Positions 5,070 to 5,511 of a stretch of 5,511 nucleotides of DNA are shown here, piece by piece. The stretch's first letter is position 1; every line of letters begins with the position of its first letter. Source of the stretch: DATJXG01 sp035500455 (GTDB lineage Bacteria; Acidobacteriota; Terriglobia; Terriglobales; Acidobacteriaceae); assembly GCA_035500455.1 (NCBI GenBank), contig DATJXG010000472.1, positions 1-5,511 on the forward strand, written 5' to 3'. The position numbers and the translations under genes are program-made. The notes under the pieces were generated by a model. That model had not been told where the DNA came from, did not search any database, and worked only from the letters and a program-made list of their open reading frames with translations.

Positions 5070-5270
5070 CTACCTTGTGGCGGCGTTGGCTTGGTCTTCG
5101 GTTTTGTAGTCGCAGGCTTCGCGGCAGGGTTGGCAGTAGAGGAGGCCGTCGCCACAAAGGCGAACGTCGATCTGCGACTGGCACATGCAGCAATATTTCT
5201 CGCAGTAGCAGCGCTCTTCGAAGGCGTCGCACTGCAGGCAGCGGAAACGGTGTTTGGTGGGCGTTGCCAT
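5070..5270 (-). CDS. Cysteine-rich small protein, probably zinc-binding
   Basis: This 66-residue protein has eleven cysteines, at residues 11, 14, 21, 23, 27, 28, 30, 39, 46, 49 and 53. The pairs CLQC (11-14), CYC (21-23), CCMC (27-30) and CQPC (46-49) look like ligands for two zinc ions or, less likely, an iron-sulfur cluster. The compact, ordered spacing and the polar ends (MATPTKHRFR; YKTEDQ) argue for a real gene rather than a chance frame. The longer minus-strand frame across 5060-5443 overlaps it without such order. I recognise no named family. A role in binding nucleic acid or protein is only a general guess from fold class. There is no ribosome site before the ATG. A weak TAGATT six bases upstream on the minus strand could mean a leaderless message. 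It converges with the TIR pair. Confidence 0.65.
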   Translation of the reverse strand: MATPTKHRFRCLQCDAFEERCYCEKYCCMCQSQIDVRLCGDGLLYCQPCREACDYKTEDQANAATR

Positions 5271-5325
5271 AAACGAAATCTAGCCCGCGAAAGGGAATGG
5301 GGAAAGTTCCGATGGTAACCCGGGG

Positions 5326-5474
5326 CATTTTCGATTTTCGATTGCTGATTTTCGATTGGCAAATTCGCCCGGCTGCGGATAGGCGGCCGGGGATCTGCCT
5401 GCTTCACTCGAAGATCGACAATCGACAATTGCCAATTGGCCATCGAAAATCAAAAATCACCAATCAAAAATGAT
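5326..5474. repeat. AT-rich imperfect inverted repeat built from GATTTTC units
   Basis: The left arm (5326-5365) repeats TTTTCGATT three times and ends in GATTGGCAAATT. The right arm (5427-5474) is its approximate reverse complement, with AATTGCCAATT, ATCGAAAATC and CCAATCAAAAATGATC. Between them are a six-pair GC stem (CCCGGC 5368-5373 and GCCGGG 5386-5391), a tandem ATCGACA (5414-5420 and 5421-5427) and the perfect palindrome GCCAATTGGC (5431-5440) at the start of the right arm. The element has no gene. It resembles a dispersed intergenic repeat; copy number cannot be judged from one window. The last 37 bases (5475-5511) hold nothing I can name. Confidence 0.55.
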
Positions 5475-5511
5475 CATTCCCCCCGATTGACCGTCGCAAA
5501 AACCGCGTGGT

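Noticed and set aside
5060..5443. Minus-strand frame of 127 codons overlapping the cysteine-rich gene
   Set aside because: It runs through the AT-rich inverted repeat and has no ordered motif. The 66-residue frame has regularly spaced cysteines.
5326..5474. CRISPR array
   Set aside because: The repeated units are short, imperfect and inverted. There are no regular spacers and no cas genes.

Overview
The window looks like a chromosomal segment from a GC-rich soil or sediment bacterium, most plausibly an Acidobacteriota member. This is inference from three things: a secreted protein ending in a TonB-like domain, a stand-alone catalytic half of methylmalonyl-CoA mutase, and short palindromic intergenic repeats. 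There is no rRNA or taxonomic marker gene to settle it.

Layout from left to right. Positions 1-467 hold no convincing gene, but contain two palindromic, REP-like elements (80-160 and 256-290). A secreted protein of unknown function with a TonB-C-like end is on the minus strand (468-1640). A 304-base divergent spacer (1641-1944) follows, then a small three-helix membrane protein starting at GTG (1945-2250). That gene ends in TGA and is followed at once, in the same frame, by a 32-codon ORF encoding one more hydrophobic helix (2251-2349). A short leader with a TATACT box and a GC-rich hairpin precedes the methylmalonyl-CoA mutase catalytic subunit (2502-4133).

Four bases after the mutase stop begins a pair of small single-domain TIR proteins (4138-4566 and 4579-4974). 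Both keep the glutamate expected at the NAD-cleaving site. Facing them is a 66-residue protein with eleven cysteines (5070-5270, minus), probably zinc-binding. The right end (5326-5474) is an AT-rich imperfect inverted repeat built from GATTTTC-like units.

The mutase interconverts methylmalonyl-CoA and succinyl-CoA and needs a separate B12-binding subunit, which is not present here. The TIR pair is the most interesting part. Two diverged TIR proteins that are probably co-transcribed, attached to a housekeeping metabolic gene and lacking any visible sensor or effector partner, could be a compact NAD-targeting or signalling module. No classical defence partner such as ThsA, an Argonaute or an NLR-type protein is visible in the window.
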